From positions 248,001 through 312,000 of the forward strand of contig NZ_WHUF01000001.1 of NCBI RefSeq assembly GCF_009380165.1: a stretch of 64,000 nucleotides of DNA. The letters are read 5' to 3'. A program made the translations under genes and the position numbers. This document shows positions 35,972 to 45,866 of the stretch, in pieces. The notes beneath the pieces are model-generated. The model made no database searches, was not told where the DNA came from, and worked only from the letters and a program-made list of their open reading frames with translations. Position 1 is the first letter of the stretch, and every line of letters starts with the position of its first letter. The DNA is from Rugamonas rivuli. GTDB taxonomy: Bacteria > Pseudomonadota > Gammaproteobacteria > Burkholderiales > Burkholderiaceae_D.

Positions 35972-37456
35972 ATGTCCGCTCAACTGACTCCAGGCGGCGC
36001 TCCCGCCGCCGCTACCGAATTGGCCTTGCTTGACCAGATCGTCGAGCAGAGCAAGGTCGCCAAATCCAGCGCCGAACATGCGCGCGCCAAGGATTTGATT
36101 TCCGAACTGGTGAACCAGGTCATGGACGGCACCGTGGTCGTCTCCGACAACCTGGCCGCCACCATCGACGCCCGCGTCGCTGAACTGGACCGCATGATCT
36201 CGGCGCAGCTGTCGGCCGTGATGCACGCGCCGGAATTCCAGAAGCTGGAAAGCAGCTGGACCGGCTTGAACTACCTGGTGCGCAACAGCGCCACGGGCCA
36301 GAACCTGAAGATCAAGATGCTCAACGCGACCAAGAAGGAATTGGTCAAGGACTTCCAGTCCGCGCTGGAATTCGACCAGAGCACCATGTTCAAGAAGGTC
36401 TACGAAGAAGAATTCGGCACCTTCGGCGGTGCGCCGTTCGGCGCGCTGCTGGGCGATTACGAGATCACCCGCCAGCCGGAAGACATGTACTTCATCGAGC
36501 AGATGTCGCACGTGGCAGCCGCCGCGCACGCGCCGTTCATTTCGGCCGCGTCGCCGGAGCTGTTCGGCCTGGAGAGCTATAGCGACCTGGGTAAGCCGCG
36601 CGACCTGTCGAAGGTGTTCGACACCGTCGAATACGCGAAGTGGAAGTCGTTCCGCGAATCGGAAGACTCGCGCTACGTCGGCCTGACGCTGCCGCGCTTC
36701 CTGGGCCGCCTGCCGTTCAACCCGGCCGATGGCGCTACCACCGAAGGCTTCAACTTCGTCGAAGATGTCGACGGCACCGACCACCAGAAATACCTGTGGT
36801 GTAACGCGGCCTACGCCTTCGGCACCAAGCTGACCGCAGCCTTCGAAGACTACGGCTGGTGCGCGGCGATCCGCGGCGTTGAAGGCGGCGGCCTGGTCGA
36901 AGACCTGCCGACCCACACCTTCAAGACCGACGAAGGCGAAGTGGCGCTCAAATGCCCGACCGAAATCGCCATCACCGACCGCCGCGAAAAAGAACTGAGC
37001 GACCTCGGTTTCATCTCGCTGGTCCACTGCAAGAACACCGACTACGCCGCCTTCTTCGGCGCGCAATCGGCGCAGAAGGCGCGCAAGTACAACAACGACG
37101 CCGCCAACGCCAATGCCGTGCTGTCGGCGCAGCTGCAGTACATCTTCGCCGTCTCGCGCATCGCCCACTACATGAAGGCGATGATGCGCGACAAAATCGG
37201 CAGCTTCGCCGCCGCGTCGAACGTGGAAGACTTCCTGAACCGCTGGCTGACCCAGTACGTGCTGCTGGACGATAACGCCAGCCAGGAACAGAAAGCCCAG
37301 TTCCCGCTGCGCGAAGCGTCGGTTCAAGTATCCGAAGTGCCGGGCCGTCCGGGCGTGTACCGCGCCGTGTCGTTCCTGCGTCCGCACTTCCAGCTCGACG
37401 AGCTGTCCGTTTCACTCCGTTTGGTCGCGGAGCTCCCTGCATCGACCAAGAACTAA
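35972..37456 (+). CDS. tssC: T6SS sheath large subunit TssC (VipB)
   Basis: A 494-aa sheath protein. Hallmarks include LESSWTGLNYLVRNS, FGALLGDYEI, LGRLPFNPADGATTEGFNF and the C-terminal VPGRPGVYRAVSFLRPHFQ then LDELSVSLRLVAELP. Length is normal. It is partner of TssB and substrate of ClpV recycling. Confidence 0.98.
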   Translation: MSAQLTPGGAPAAATELALLDQIVEQSKVAKSSAEHARAKDLISELVNQVMDGTVVVSDNLAATIDARVAELDRMISAQLSAVMHAPEFQKLESSWTGLNYLVRNSATGQNLKIKMLNATKKELVKDFQSALEFDQSTMFKKVYEEEFGTFGGAPFGALLGDYEITRQPEDMYFIEQMSHVAAAAHAPFISAASPELFGLESYSDLGKPRDLSKVFDTVEYAKWKSFRESEDSRYVGLTLPRFLGRLPFNPADGATTEGFNFVEDVDGTDHQKYLWCNAAYAFGTKLTAAFEDYGWCAAIRGVEGGGLVEDLPTHTFKTDEGEVALKCPTEIAITDRREKELSDLGFISLVHCKNTDYAAFFGAQSAQKARKYNNDAANANAVLSAQLQYIFAVSRIAHYMKAMMRDKIGSFAAASNVEDFLNRWLTQYVLLDDNASQEQKAQFPLREASVQVSEVPGRPGVYRAVSFLRPHFQLDELSVSLRLVAELPASTKN

Positions 37457-37490
37457 GCAGTACTTACTTTAACAACTGAAAGGAATCACA

Positions 37491-37982
37491 ATGGCAATCG
37501 ACGTCTATCTGCAAATCGACGGTATCAAAGGCGAATCCGCCGATGCTACCCACAAGGACTGGATCGAGGTATCGACCGTTCAATGGGAAGTGCTGCAGCC
37601 TAAGTCGGCTACCGCATCGACCGGCGGCGGCCACACTGCCGAGCGCACCGAGCACAAAGATATCGTTGTCTCGAAGCTGGCTGACCTGGCTACTCCTCTG
37701 CTGCTGCAAACCTGCTCGTCGGGTAAAACCATCCCTAAGGCCAAGCTGGAATTCCTGCGCGCCGACGGCAATGGCGAGCGTATCAAGTACTTCGAAATCG
37801 AACTGGAAAATGTTCTGATCTCCAGCGTTGCACCAACCGTCAAACAGGGCAACATCCTGACTGAAGACGTGGCGATCAAGTATTCGAAAGTGAAGTGGAA
37901 GTACACCCAACAAAAAGTTGGCGGTGGTTCGGGCGGTAACACCTCGGGCGGCTGGGATCTGTCGGCTAACAAAACCGCGTAA
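37491..37982 (+). CDS. hcp: T6SS inner-tube protein Hcp (TssD)
   Basis: A 163-aa tube protein that stacks as hexamers inside the sheath and is secreted with effectors. Typical start MAIDVYLQIDGIKGES and core HKDIVVSKLADLATPLLLQ, then KAKLEFLRADGNGERIKYF. The C-terminal tail GGSGGNTSGGWDLSANK is characteristic of this Hcp type. A strong ribosome binding site AAAGGA precedes the ATG. Codon usage looks adapted for high expression. Confidence 0.97.
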   Translation: MAIDVYLQIDGIKGESADATHKDWIEVSTVQWEVLQPKSATASTGGGHTAERTEHKDIVVSKLADLATPLLLQTCSSGKTIPKAKLEFLRADGNGERIKYFEIELENVLISSVAPTVKQGNILTEDVAIKYSKVKWKYTQQKVGGGSGGNTSGGWDLSANKTA

Positions 37983-38008
37983 TCGACTGACTGTTTGATG
38001 GGATACCG

Positions 38009-38500
38009 ATGAAGGGTTTTACGCCGGGACTATTCGACCGGCTGATGGATATGCCGGTCAATGGCGCCTCCAGCGGCACGGTATCGCGTTTGTCGATCGA
38101 GGACTTGAAGGACTCGGTCGCGCGCGATCTGGAAGCGCTGCTGAACACGCGCACTGTGATCCCGGAAGAGCTGCTGAAGCGGTATCCCGAATGCGGACGC
38201 TCGATCGTGACATACGGCTTGAACGACTTTGCCGGCTTGTCGCTGTCGAGCACCGATGACCGTGCTTTTATTTGCCGATGCCTTGAAAAAGCCATCGCGC
38301 GCCACGAGCCGCGCCTGCGCAATGTGCAGGCTTCGCTCGAACTGCGCGCCGATGCGATCAACCGCCTCAACTTCGCCATCACGGCGCTGCTGGTGGTTAG
38401 CTCGGCACATGAACCGGTCAATTTTGACGCTGTGTTGCAGCCGTCCAGCCTGCACTACACCATAAGCAAGGCACGCCGCGTGGCGCAATCGGGAGCCTGA
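38009..38500 (+). CDS. tssE: T6SS baseplate protein TssE (gp25-like)
   Basis: A 163-aa gp25-like baseplate component. Pattern: SIEDLKDSVARDLEALLNTR, YPECGRSIVTYGLNDFAG and the C-terminal INRLNFAITALLVV. It belongs to the same operon, between hcp and tssF. Confidence 0.94.
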   Translation: MKGFTPGLFDRLMDMPVNGASSGTVSRLSIEDLKDSVARDLEALLNTRTVIPEELLKRYPECGRSIVTYGLNDFAGLSLSSTDDRAFICRCLEKAIARHEPRLRNVQASLELRADAINRLNFAITALLVVSSAHEPVNFDAVLQPSSLHYTISKARRVAQSGA

Positions 38501-38501
38501 G

Positions 38502-40346
38502 TTGGACCAATTATTACCGTATTACGAGAGGGAGCTGGGATTCCTGCGCCGCTATTCGCGCGAATTCTCCGAACGCTACCCCAAGATCGCCGGCCGGCTG
38601 CTGATCGGCGGCGAGGTGTGCGAAGACCCGCACATCGAACGCATGATCGAATCGTTCGCGCTGCTCAATTCGCGCATCGCCAAACGGCTCGACGACGACT
38701 ATCCAGAATTTACCGAAGCACTGTTCGAGGTGCTGTATCCGCACTATCTGCGGCCGTTTCCATCGTGCTCGATCGCGCGCATGGACTTCAGCGGCGCCGC
38801 GGCGCAGCTGACGACCGCCAGCGAAATCCCGCGTGGTACTCAGCTGACTACGCGCCCGGTGCGCGGCGCCGTGTGCACCTTCCGCACCGCATATCCGGTG
38901 ACGATCGCGCCGCTGGCGCTGACGCATGCGGCCTTCGCCGCCATCATCGACGCTCCGGAAGCGACACGCACGCCACCGAATGCGACATCGAGCATCAGCC
39001 TGACCATCTCCAGCACCTCGGCCCAGGTGGCGGTGCCGCAGCTTGGCCTGTCGAAGCTGCGCGTGTTCATCGACGGCGAGCCATCCTTCTGCGCCGCGCT
39101 GCGCGACGCGCTGTTCATGCGCGGCGTATGCGCCTATGTGGAAGCGGACGGCAATGGCCGCTGGATACCGCTGCATAAAATACCCGTCAGCCCGGCTGGC
39201 TTCGAGGAAGAGGAATCGCTGATCGATTTCTCCGCACGCTCGCATGCCGCCTACCGGCTGCTGACCGAGTATTTCTGCTTCCCCGAGAAGTTCAACTTCT
39301 TCGACATCGACCTGCATGCGCTGGCCGGCGTGCTGCCGTCCGGCTGCAAGTCGGTCACGCTGCACCTGGCCTTGTCCGGCATGCGTACCGATTCGAACAC
39401 TGCCCGCATGCTCGGCACGCTGAACACCAACAACGTGCTGCTGGGCTGCACGCCGGTGGTCAACCTGTTCCGTCAGCGCGGCGAGCCGATACGCCTGACG
39501 CATACCACCGCCAGCTATCCGGTGCTGGCCGACGCGCGCCGCGCCTTCGCCTATGAGGTGCAGTCCATCGACTCCGTGAAGCTGGTGCGGCAAACGCCGC
39601 AAGGCGAATCGGTGCTGGAGTTCCGCCCGTTCTACTCGCTGCGCCACGGCCAGACGCCGGAAAAGAACGGCCATTACTGGGTCATGCGGCGCGACGACAT
39701 CATCGCCGAGAAGAGCCCTGGCTATGAAACGCAGATTTCCATCGTCGACATCGATTTCGATCCGGCCGAGGTGGAGACCGACACCCTGAGCCTGGAGCTG
39801 AGCTGCACCAACCGCGATCTGCCAGCCTCGCTGAGCTACGGCCAGCGCGGCGGCGATCTGTTCCTGGAAGGCGGCTCCAGCGTGCGCGCCATCAGCTTCC
39901 TGCGCAAGCCGACATCCTCGCACCGCTTCGAACGCGGGCGCGGCGCGCACTGGCGCCTGATTTCGCACCTGTCGCTGAACCACCTGTCGCTGAGCGACGG
40001 CGGCCTGGACGCCTTCCGCGAGATGCTGACGCTGTACGACCTGCCGCGCTCACCGTCGTCGCAGCGGCAGATCGGCGGCGTGCTGGCGGTGTCGCACAAG
40101 GCGGCCAACACCTGGCTGCCGGGGAACCCGTTCGCCTGCCTGGTGCGCGGCATCGAGGTCAGGCTGACCATCGACGAGGAAGCCTTCGTCGGTAGCGGCA
40201 TCCACGCGTTCGCCCACATCATCGAACGCTTCCTGGGCCTGTACGTGCACGCCAATAGTTTCACCCAACTGGTGATCGTATCGAATAAAACCGGAGAGGA
40301 GCTGTTGCGATGCACGCCACGAAGCGGCGATTTGAGCCTGCTGTAA
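38502..40346 (+). CDS. tssF: T6SS baseplate protein TssF
   Basis: A 614-aa baseplate wedge protein. The TTG start at 38502 is supported by GGGAG 7 nt upstream and by the conserved N-terminus DQLLPYYERELGFLRRYSRE with YPKIAGRL. The C-terminal GIEVRLTIDEEAFVGSGIHA and FLGLYVHANSFTQLV are typical. It overlaps tssG by 37 nt. Confidence 0.96.
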   Translation: MDQLLPYYERELGFLRRYSREFSERYPKIAGRLLIGGEVCEDPHIERMIESFALLNSRIAKRLDDDYPEFTEALFEVLYPHYLRPFPSCSIARMDFSGAAAQLTTASEIPRGTQLTTRPVRGAVCTFRTAYPVTIAPLALTHAAFAAIIDAPEATRTPPNATSSISLTISSTSAQVAVPQLGLSKLRVFIDGEPSFCAALRDALFMRGVCAYVEADGNGRWIPLHKIPVSPAGFEEEESLIDFSARSHAAYRLLTEYFCFPEKFNFFDIDLHALAGVLPSGCKSVTLHLALSGMRTDSNTARMLGTLNTNNVLLGCTPVVNLFRQRGEPIRLTHTTASYPVLADARRAFAYEVQSIDSVKLVRQTPQGESVLEFRPFYSLRHGQTPEKNGHYWVMRRDDIIAEKSPGYETQISIVDIDFDPAEVETDTLSLELSCTNRDLPASLSYGQRGGDLFLEGGSSVRAISFLRKPTSSHRFERGRGAHWRLISHLSLNHLSLSDGGLDAFREMLTLYDLPRSPSSQRQIGGVLAVSHKAANTWLPGNPFACLVRGIEVRLTIDEEAFVGSGIHAFAHIIERFLGLYVHANSFTQLVIVSNKTGEELLRCTPRSGDLSLL

Positions 40347-41392
40347 TCGAGCGGCTGTTTGCGCAGCCGTACCGGTTCGAATATTTCCAGGCCGTGCGCA
40401 TGCTGGAGCTGTGGCTCAAGCGCCATGGCGCGCCGGGCGAGGGCGCGGTGGCGAACTACCTGCGCTTCCAGAATTCGACGTCGCTGAACTTCCCGGCCAG
40501 CCAGCTGGAAGCGATGCAGCCGGAGCCGCGCGATGTGCCGACCGACCCGTGTGCGCTGGCGGCCGCACTGCAATCGACGCAGCTGAAGTACATCCGCATC
40601 ACGCCTGCCTTCATGGGATTTTTAGGCAGTAACGGCACGCTGCCCGCGCACTACACGGAGCGTATCGCCGCGCATGCGCTATACGAAAAGGACGAGGGAC
40701 CGCGCGCCTTTCTCGACACTTTCTCCAACCGCGCGCTGGCCTTGTTCTACGAGGCTTGGCGCAAGTACCGGCTGGAGCTGAAGTACCAGGTCGATGGCAA
40801 GGATACCTTCCTGCCGCTGCTGCTGTCGCTGGCCGGCATGGGCAACGAGTCGCTGCGGCGCCGCTTGTCCGACGACGGCGACGGCGTGCTTGACGAGTCG
40901 ATCGGCTACTTCGCCACCGCCATGCGCCAGCGTCCAGCGTCGGCGGTGCAGATCGCGAAGGTGCTGTCGGAGTACTTCAACCAGCAGATCAAGGCCGAAC
41001 AGTTCATCGGCTGCTGGTACGACGTGCCGCAGGAGCAGCAGACGGTGCTCGGCATGGGTAACGCCATGCTGGGCGCGGGCGCGATGGCCGGTTCGCGCGT
41101 GTGGCAGCGCGATTTGCGATTACGGCTGGTGATAGGCCCGCTGGACCTGGAAGGCTACGAATCCTTCCTGCCCGGCGGTAAAGCGGCGAAGGCGCTGAAG
41201 AGCATGTTGACCATGTTCACCGGGCTGTCGCTGGAGTATGAAGTGCAGCTGGTGCTGCGCGCTGCCGACGTGCAGGGCGCGCGGCTTGAGGACGACCGCG
41301 TGGGCGGACGCCTGGGTTGGGACAGCTTCCTCGTCACCGACGCCCAGACGCAGGACCGCGCCGATGTGCGCTATGAGATTCATACGGTATAA
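40310..41392 (+). CDS. tssG: T6SS baseplate protein TssG
   Basis: A 360-aa baseplate wedge protein, partner of TssF. Typical stretches: PYRFEYFQAVRMLELWLK, FMGFLGSNGTLPAHYTERI and DTFSNRALALFYEAWRKYR, plus WYDVPQEQQTVLG in the C-terminal half. The ATG at 40310 is preceded by GGAGAGGAG and lies inside the tssF end, a usual arrangement. Confidence 0.95.
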   Translation: MHATKRRFEPAVIERLFAQPYRFEYFQAVRMLELWLKRHGAPGEGAVANYLRFQNSTSLNFPASQLEAMQPEPRDVPTDPCALAAALQSTQLKYIRITPAFMGFLGSNGTLPAHYTERIAAHALYEKDEGPRAFLDTFSNRALALFYEAWRKYRLELKYQVDGKDTFLPLLLSLAGMGNESLRRRLSDDGDGVLDESIGYFATAMRQRPASAVQIAKVLSEYFNQQIKAEQFIGCWYDVPQEQQTVLGMGNAMLGAGAMAGSRVWQRDLRLRLVIGPLDLEGYESFLPGGKAAKALKSMLTMFTGLSLEYEVQLVLRAADVQGARLEDDRVGGRLGWDSFLVTDAQTQDRADVRYEIHTV

Positions 41393-41419
41393 AAACAGTA
41401 TAAATAATAAGGAACCATC

Positions 41420-44083
41420 ATGAGCATCAACCTGAAGACTTTGATCGGAAAACTGAACGACACCAGCCGCACGGCCGCCACCCGCGCCGCCAGCCTGTGC
41501 GTCTCGCTGGGGCAGTACGAGGTGGATATCGAACACCTGTTCCTGGCGCTGCTGGAGCAGCCCAAGAGCGATTTCGTCGTCATCGCGCGCCAGAGCGGCA
41601 TCAGCGTCAGCATGCTGGAAGCGGATTTGCAGGCCGAGATTGCGCGCCTCAAGACCGGCAACTCGCGCACGCCGGTGTTCTCGGAGCGCTTGCCCAAGCT
41701 GTTCGAGCACGCGTGGCTGATCGCATCGCTGGACCTGCAAGCGGGCCAGCAGGCGCAGATACGCAGCGGCCATCTGTTGCAGGCGCTGTTGACGGAGCCT
41801 GAGCTGGCGCAGCTGGCGTATCGTGGATCCAAGCTGTTCGCCAAATTCGAAGTCGACCAGATCAAGCATAACCTGGACAAGCTGACCGCCGGCTCGGACG
41901 AGGCAGTGGCCGCCAACGCCGCCGCGAGCGGCGAGCATGAAGAGCTGGGCGGCGATCCGGTCGGCGACCTGTCGGCCAAGGCGGCGTCGAAAACGCCGGC
42001 GCTGGACCAGTTCACCACCAACCTGACGCAGCGCGCCCGCGACGGCAAAGTCGATCCGGTGATCGGCCGCGACATGGAAATCCGCCAGGCCATCGACATC
42101 CTGATGCGCCGCCGCCAGAACAATCCCATCCTGACCGGCGAGGCCGGCGTCGGCAAGACCGCCGTGGTGGAAGGCCTGGCGCTGCGCATCGCATTGAACG
42201 ACGTGCCGGATGTGCTGAAAGGCGTGGAGATACATACGCTGGATATGGGCCTGCTGCAAGCCGGCGCCAGCGTCAAGGGCGAGTTCGAGAACCGCCTGAA
42301 AAACGTCATCGACGAAGTGAAGAAAAGCCCGCACGCCATCATCCTGTTCATCGACGAGGCGCACACCATGATCGGCGCGGGCGGCCAGGCAGGCCAGAAC
42401 GATGCGGCCAATCTGCTCAAGCCTGCGCTGGCGCGCGGCGAACTGCGCACCATCGCAGCCACCACCTGGGGCGAGTACAAGAAGTACTTTGAAAAGGATG
42501 CCGCGCTGGCGCGTCGCTTCCAGGTCGTCAAGGTCGAGGAACCTAGCGAGGAACTGGCCTGCGCCATGTTGCGCGGCATGGCGCCGCTGATGGAAAAACA
42601 CTTCGGCGTACGCGTGTACGACGAGGCGATAACCGAGGCCGTGCGTTTGTCGCATCGCTACATCATGGGCCGCCAGCTGCCGGACAAGGCGATCAGCGTG
42701 CTCGATACCGCCTGCGCCAAGGTTGCGCTGGGCCAGAACGCCACGCCGGCCTTGATCGAGAACCTGGCGCGCAAACTGGAACGCATCGCTGCGGAATCGG
42801 CGTCGCTGCAACGCGAGCAGAGCACCGGTGGTTCCGCGCACGTGGCGCGACTGGCGGAGCTGGAAGCGGGCCGCGTGGCCGCCGCTGCCCAGCATGCCGA
42901 ACTGTCCGCGCGCTGGGAGAAAGAGAAAGCGCTGACGGAACAGATCAAGGCCGGCCGCGTGGTGCTGGAGGCGGGCGGCGAGGGCGGTGCTAGCCAGAGC
43001 AAGGATCTGCAGGCGCTGCAAACGGAATTGAAGTCGCTGCAAGGCGAAACGCCGATGGTGCCGGTGCAGGTGGACGGCCACGTGGTGGCGGAGATCGTCG
43101 CCGGCTGGACCGGTATCCCACTGGGCAAAATGGTCAAGGACGAGATCAAGACGGTGCTGAACCTGAAGCCGATGCTGGAACAGCGCGTGCTGGGCCAGCC
43201 GCATGCGATCGAGGCGGTGGCGCAGCGCGTACGCACGTCGCGCGCCAATCTGGACGACCCGAACAAGCCGAAGGGCGTGTTCCTGTTCGTCGGCCCATCC
43301 GGTATCGGCAAGACCGAGACCGCGCTGGCGCTGGCCGATGTGCTGTACGGCGGCGAGCGTAAACTCATCACCATCAACATGAGCGAGTATCAGGAGGCGC
43401 ACAGCGTCTCGGGCCTGAAAGGTTCGCCACCGGGCTACGTGGGCTATGGCGAGGGCGGCGTGTTGACCGAGGCCGTGCGCCGCAATCCATACAGCGTGGT
43501 GCTGCTGGATGAAGTGGAAAAAGCACATCCGGACGTCATGGAGCTGTTCTTCCAGGTGTTCGACAAGGGCGTGATGGACGATGCGGAAGGCCGCGAGATC
43601 GACTTCAAGAACACCATCATCATCCTGACCTCGAACGTGGCTTCCGCCGCGATGATGCAGGCTTGCCTGAACAAGACGGGCGATGAATTGCCCGATCCGG
43701 CAGCGCTGGAAGAGTTGATCCGTCCGCATCTGATGAAGCAGTTCAAGCCGGCCTTCCTGGGCCGCTTGAAGGTAATTCCGTACTATCCGATTCCCGACGA
43801 TGTGCTGGTGGAGATCATCAAGCTCAAACTGGGTAAGATCCAGCAGCGCATCAGCGTCAATCACAAGGCGGAGTTCAGCTACGACGAGGCGCTGGTAGAA
43901 GCGGTGCTGGCGCGCTGCACGGAAGTCGATTCCGGCGCGCGCAATGTCGACAATATCCTCAATGGCACGCTGCTGCCGGAAGTGGCCGAATCCGTGCTGA
44001 CCAAGATGGCCGAAGGTGCGGTGATCAGCAAGATCAAGGTCAGCGCCAACAAGCAGGGTCAGTTCAAATACACCGTTAAATAA
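41420..44083 (+). CDS. tssH: T6SS sheath-disassembly ATPase ClpV (TssH)
   Basis: An 887-aa AAA+ unfoldase that recycles contracted TssBC sheath. The N-terminal Clp_N domain is at about 10-150. The first AAA module has Walker A GEAGVGKT (240-247) and Walker B ILFIDEAHT. The middle coiled-coil is at about 450-540. The second AAA module has Walker A GPSGIGKT (625-632), the pore-type GSPPGYVGYGEGG and Walker B VVLLDEVEKAHP. The C-terminal ClpB_D2-small domain ends in SANKQGQFKYTVK. Length fits ClpV. Confidence 0.97.
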   Translation: MSINLKTLIGKLNDTSRTAATRAASLCVSLGQYEVDIEHLFLALLEQPKSDFVVIARQSGISVSMLEADLQAEIARLKTGNSRTPVFSERLPKLFEHAWLIASLDLQAGQQAQIRSGHLLQALLTEPELAQLAYRGSKLFAKFEVDQIKHNLDKLTAGSDEAVAANAAASGEHEELGGDPVGDLSAKAASKTPALDQFTTNLTQRARDGKVDPVIGRDMEIRQAIDILMRRRQNNPILTGEAGVGKTAVVEGLALRIALNDVPDVLKGVEIHTLDMGLLQAGASVKGEFENRLKNVIDEVKKSPHAIILFIDEAHTMIGAGGQAGQNDAANLLKPALARGELRTIAATTWGEYKKYFEKDAALARRFQVVKVEEPSEELACAMLRGMAPLMEKHFGVRVYDEAITEAVRLSHRYIMGRQLPDKAISVLDTACAKVALGQNATPALIENLARKLERIAAESASLQREQSTGGSAHVARLAELEAGRVAAAAQHAELSARWEKEKALTEQIKAGRVVLEAGGEGGASQSKDLQALQTELKSLQGETPMVPVQVDGHVVAEIVAGWTGIPLGKMVKDEIKTVLNLKPMLEQRVLGQPHAIEAVAQRVRTSRANLDDPNKPKGVFLFVGPSGIGKTETALALADVLYGGERKLITINMSEYQEAHSVSGLKGSPPGYVGYGEGGVLTEAVRRNPYSVVLLDEVEKAHPDVMELFFQVFDKGVMDDAEGREIDFKNTIIILTSNVASAAMMQACLNKTGDELPDPAALEELIRPHLMKQFKPAFLGRLKVIPYYPIPDDVLVEIIKLKLGKIQQRISVNHKAEFSYDEALVEAVLARCTEVDSGARNVDNILNGTLLPEVAESVLTKMAEGAVISKIKVSANKQGQFKYTVK

Positions 44084-44088
44084 GGAAG

Positions 44089-44772
44089 ATGATGATCATG
44101 AAACGCCAAGCTACGATTGCGGTATTGATGTCCACGCTGATACTGACCGCGTGCCACAAGAAGGAACAACCGGAGGTCGCTCCGGCGGCCACTGCTCCGG
44201 CGCCGGCAGCTGCGCCAGTTGCTGCTGCGCCGGCTGCGGAGCAGACTGCCGAGCAGCAGGAAATGGCCAAGAAGCAGGCACTGCTCGACTATGGCACGAT
44301 GGAAGACAAGTACCTGAACGACCCTAAAGGCCAATGGGCGACTGCTGCGAAAGCCAGTTCGACCTTCGGCGACGACAATGGGAAAGAGCCGTCAGAGGTC
44401 AACGTGGCGAAGAACGTCGTCGGTGCGTCGGATGATCGCGATTGGACCAACAATAACCAGGACAAGGGTTTCGACTGGCTGGAATTGGGCTATGCCAAGC
44501 CGGTCAACGCTACCGAGGTGCGAGTGATTATCCCCGGCGGCGACGGCGTGGAGGCGGTGAACAAGGTGGAGTTGCAGGATACGGATGGCAAGTGGAACAC
44601 CATCTGGACCGGCATCAGCGAAGTTAAGCAGGACCGGCGCGGCAACCGCACCTGGTTCGTGCGCAGCTTTGAGAAGACGGCTTATAAAGTCAAAGGCGTC
44701 AAGATCACCATCGCCAACAACGTCCAGCATGGCTACAAGCGGATAGACGCGGTTCAACTGATCGGCGAATAA
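44089..44772 (+). CDS. T6SS-operon lipoprotein with discoidin-like domain
   Basis: A 227-aa predicted lipoprotein: signal peptide ending in the lipobox LTAC, then an Ala/Pro linker (about 30-55). The globular C-terminal domain (about 65-225) looks like an F5/8-type-C (discoidin) beta-sandwich: AKASSTFGDDNGKEPSEVNV, FDWLELGYAKPVNATEVRV and KGVKITIANNVQHGYKRIDAV. Such domains bind carbohydrate or other surface ligands. It is last in the tssB-tssH operon, 5 nt after tssH, before a strong terminator. Its T6SS role is unknown. Confidence 0.75.
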   Translation: MMIMKRQATIAVLMSTLILTACHKKEQPEVAPAATAPAPAAAPVAAAPAAEQTAEQQEMAKKQALLDYGTMEDKYLNDPKGQWATAAKASSTFGDDNGKEPSEVNVAKNVVGASDDRDWTNNNQDKGFDWLELGYAKPVNATEVRVIIPGGDGVEAVNKVELQDTDGKWNTIWTGISEVKQDRRGNRTWFVRSFEKTAYKVKGVKITIANNVQHGYKRIDAVQLIGE

Positions 44773-44799
44773 AAAAAAGGGGCTAGCCCCCTTTTTTTT
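44771..44799. terminator. Bidirectional rho-independent terminator
   Basis: The palindrome GGGGCTAGCCCC is flanked by A8 on the left and T8 on the right, giving a GC stem extended by A-T pairs. It serves as terminator on both strands between the convergent tss operons ending at 44772 and 44798. It is the clearest terminator in the window. Confidence 0.92.
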
Positions 44800-45850
44800 A
44801 GTTTGGTGGCTGCACGCCCAGCATCTCTTCGATGTGGGACAGTGAGCTTTCGTCCTTGATGACGGAACGCAGCCAGGTGTGCAGATCCTGTTCGCCGGCG
44901 TTGGCGGCTTTCTCCGCGAAGTAGGATACCGGGCTGTGTGGCTCGGTATCGCGGAAGAACTTCGCCACGGCGCGCAACTGCGCGATGGCCTGGGTGCGGT
45001 TGCGGATAGGGCCGGACACGCCTTCCCGCTGCTGCGGCGCCGCTGCGCCGTTGTCGGCATGAGATGGCTGCTCGTCGGCATAGTCGTCCGCGTGCGCCTC
45101 GGCACCGTTGGATTTGGCTGCCACCGGCATCACATGCAGCATCGATTGCACGGCGTCGCGCGCGGCGGAGAAGCCGGGGCTGTCCTGGCCCAGCTTTGCA
45201 TCCGCTACCTTCTCCAGTTGTAGCAGCGCGTCCATGCAGTATTGCGCGTCCGTGGAAAATTTGGCGATGAACTGCGCCGAGTTGGAACGCTTGGCCGCTT
45301 CCATGTCTGCCAGTTTCGGTGCGCCGGATTGGTCGTTGTCGCTGCCGCCATTACCACCATTGGCTCGCTTGCGCGCCGTTTCGAAGTCGATGGTGGAGTA
45401 GGCCGTATTGCGGCCCTCGGTCAGCGGCAGCTCGCGGATCAGCGTCTTCGTGCGCGCCAGTATCCAGCTTAGATTGCCGATGCGCTGGTCGTTGTCGCCG
45501 CCGTCCGCTTCCGGATACAAGCCCATGTCCCAGTATTGTTCAAACAGGCCCGCCAGCAGGCGATAGCCTTCACCCAGGCCGCGCAGGTGATGCTGCTTGG
45601 CGGCGGCTTCGGTCAGCCAGACCGCCAATCGCAAGTCCTTGCTTTTTTCCGTCAACAGCGCTGCGCAGCGCTTGACGACGAATTCCCAGTCCGCTTCCTT
45701 CAACTCCGTCACCCATTCGCCTTGATCGAGCGAAGGATCGTCGAATTTGCGCGCCTGCGCTATGGCGTCCAGGTCGGACGAAAACGACAGGTCTTCGCCG
45801 GAAGGGCGGCTGTCGCTGATGGGGATGAGTAACTGCTCTGCTGAAAACAT
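44798..45850 (-). CDS. tssA: T6SS protein TssA
   Basis: A 350-aa TssA with the N-terminal ImpA_N domain (about 5-130: LLIPISDSRPSGEDLSFSSDLDAI, split here by family variation, and WLTEAAAKQHHLRGLGEGY then WDMGLYPEADG). The C-terminal part ends with AIAQLRAVAKFFRDTEPHSP and LLG-like helices. TssA caps and guides tube/sheath assembly. The start at 45850 follows AGAGGACATC. It is last gene of the tagX-tssM block. Confidence 0.93.
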   Translation of the reverse strand: MFSAEQLLIPISDSRPSGEDLSFSSDLDAIAQARKFDDPSLDQGEWVTELKEADWEFVVKRCAALLTEKSKDLRLAVWLTEAAAKQHHLRGLGEGYRLLAGLFEQYWDMGLYPEADGGDNDQRIGNLSWILARTKTLIRELPLTEGRNTAYSTIDFETARKRANGGNGGSDNDQSGAPKLADMEAAKRSNSAQFIAKFSTDAQYCMDALLQLEKVADAKLGQDSPGFSAARDAVQSMLHVMPVAAKSNGAEAHADDYADEQPSHADNGAAAPQQREGVSGPIRNRTQAIAQLRAVAKFFRDTEPHSPVSYFAEKAANAGEQDLHTWLRSVIKDESSLSHIEEMLGVQPPN

Positions 45851-45866
45851 GATGTCCTCTTGTTGA

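Noticed and set aside
41120..43864. 914-codon frame antisense to clpV
   Set aside because: Shadow of a highly biased gene; no recognisable protein.
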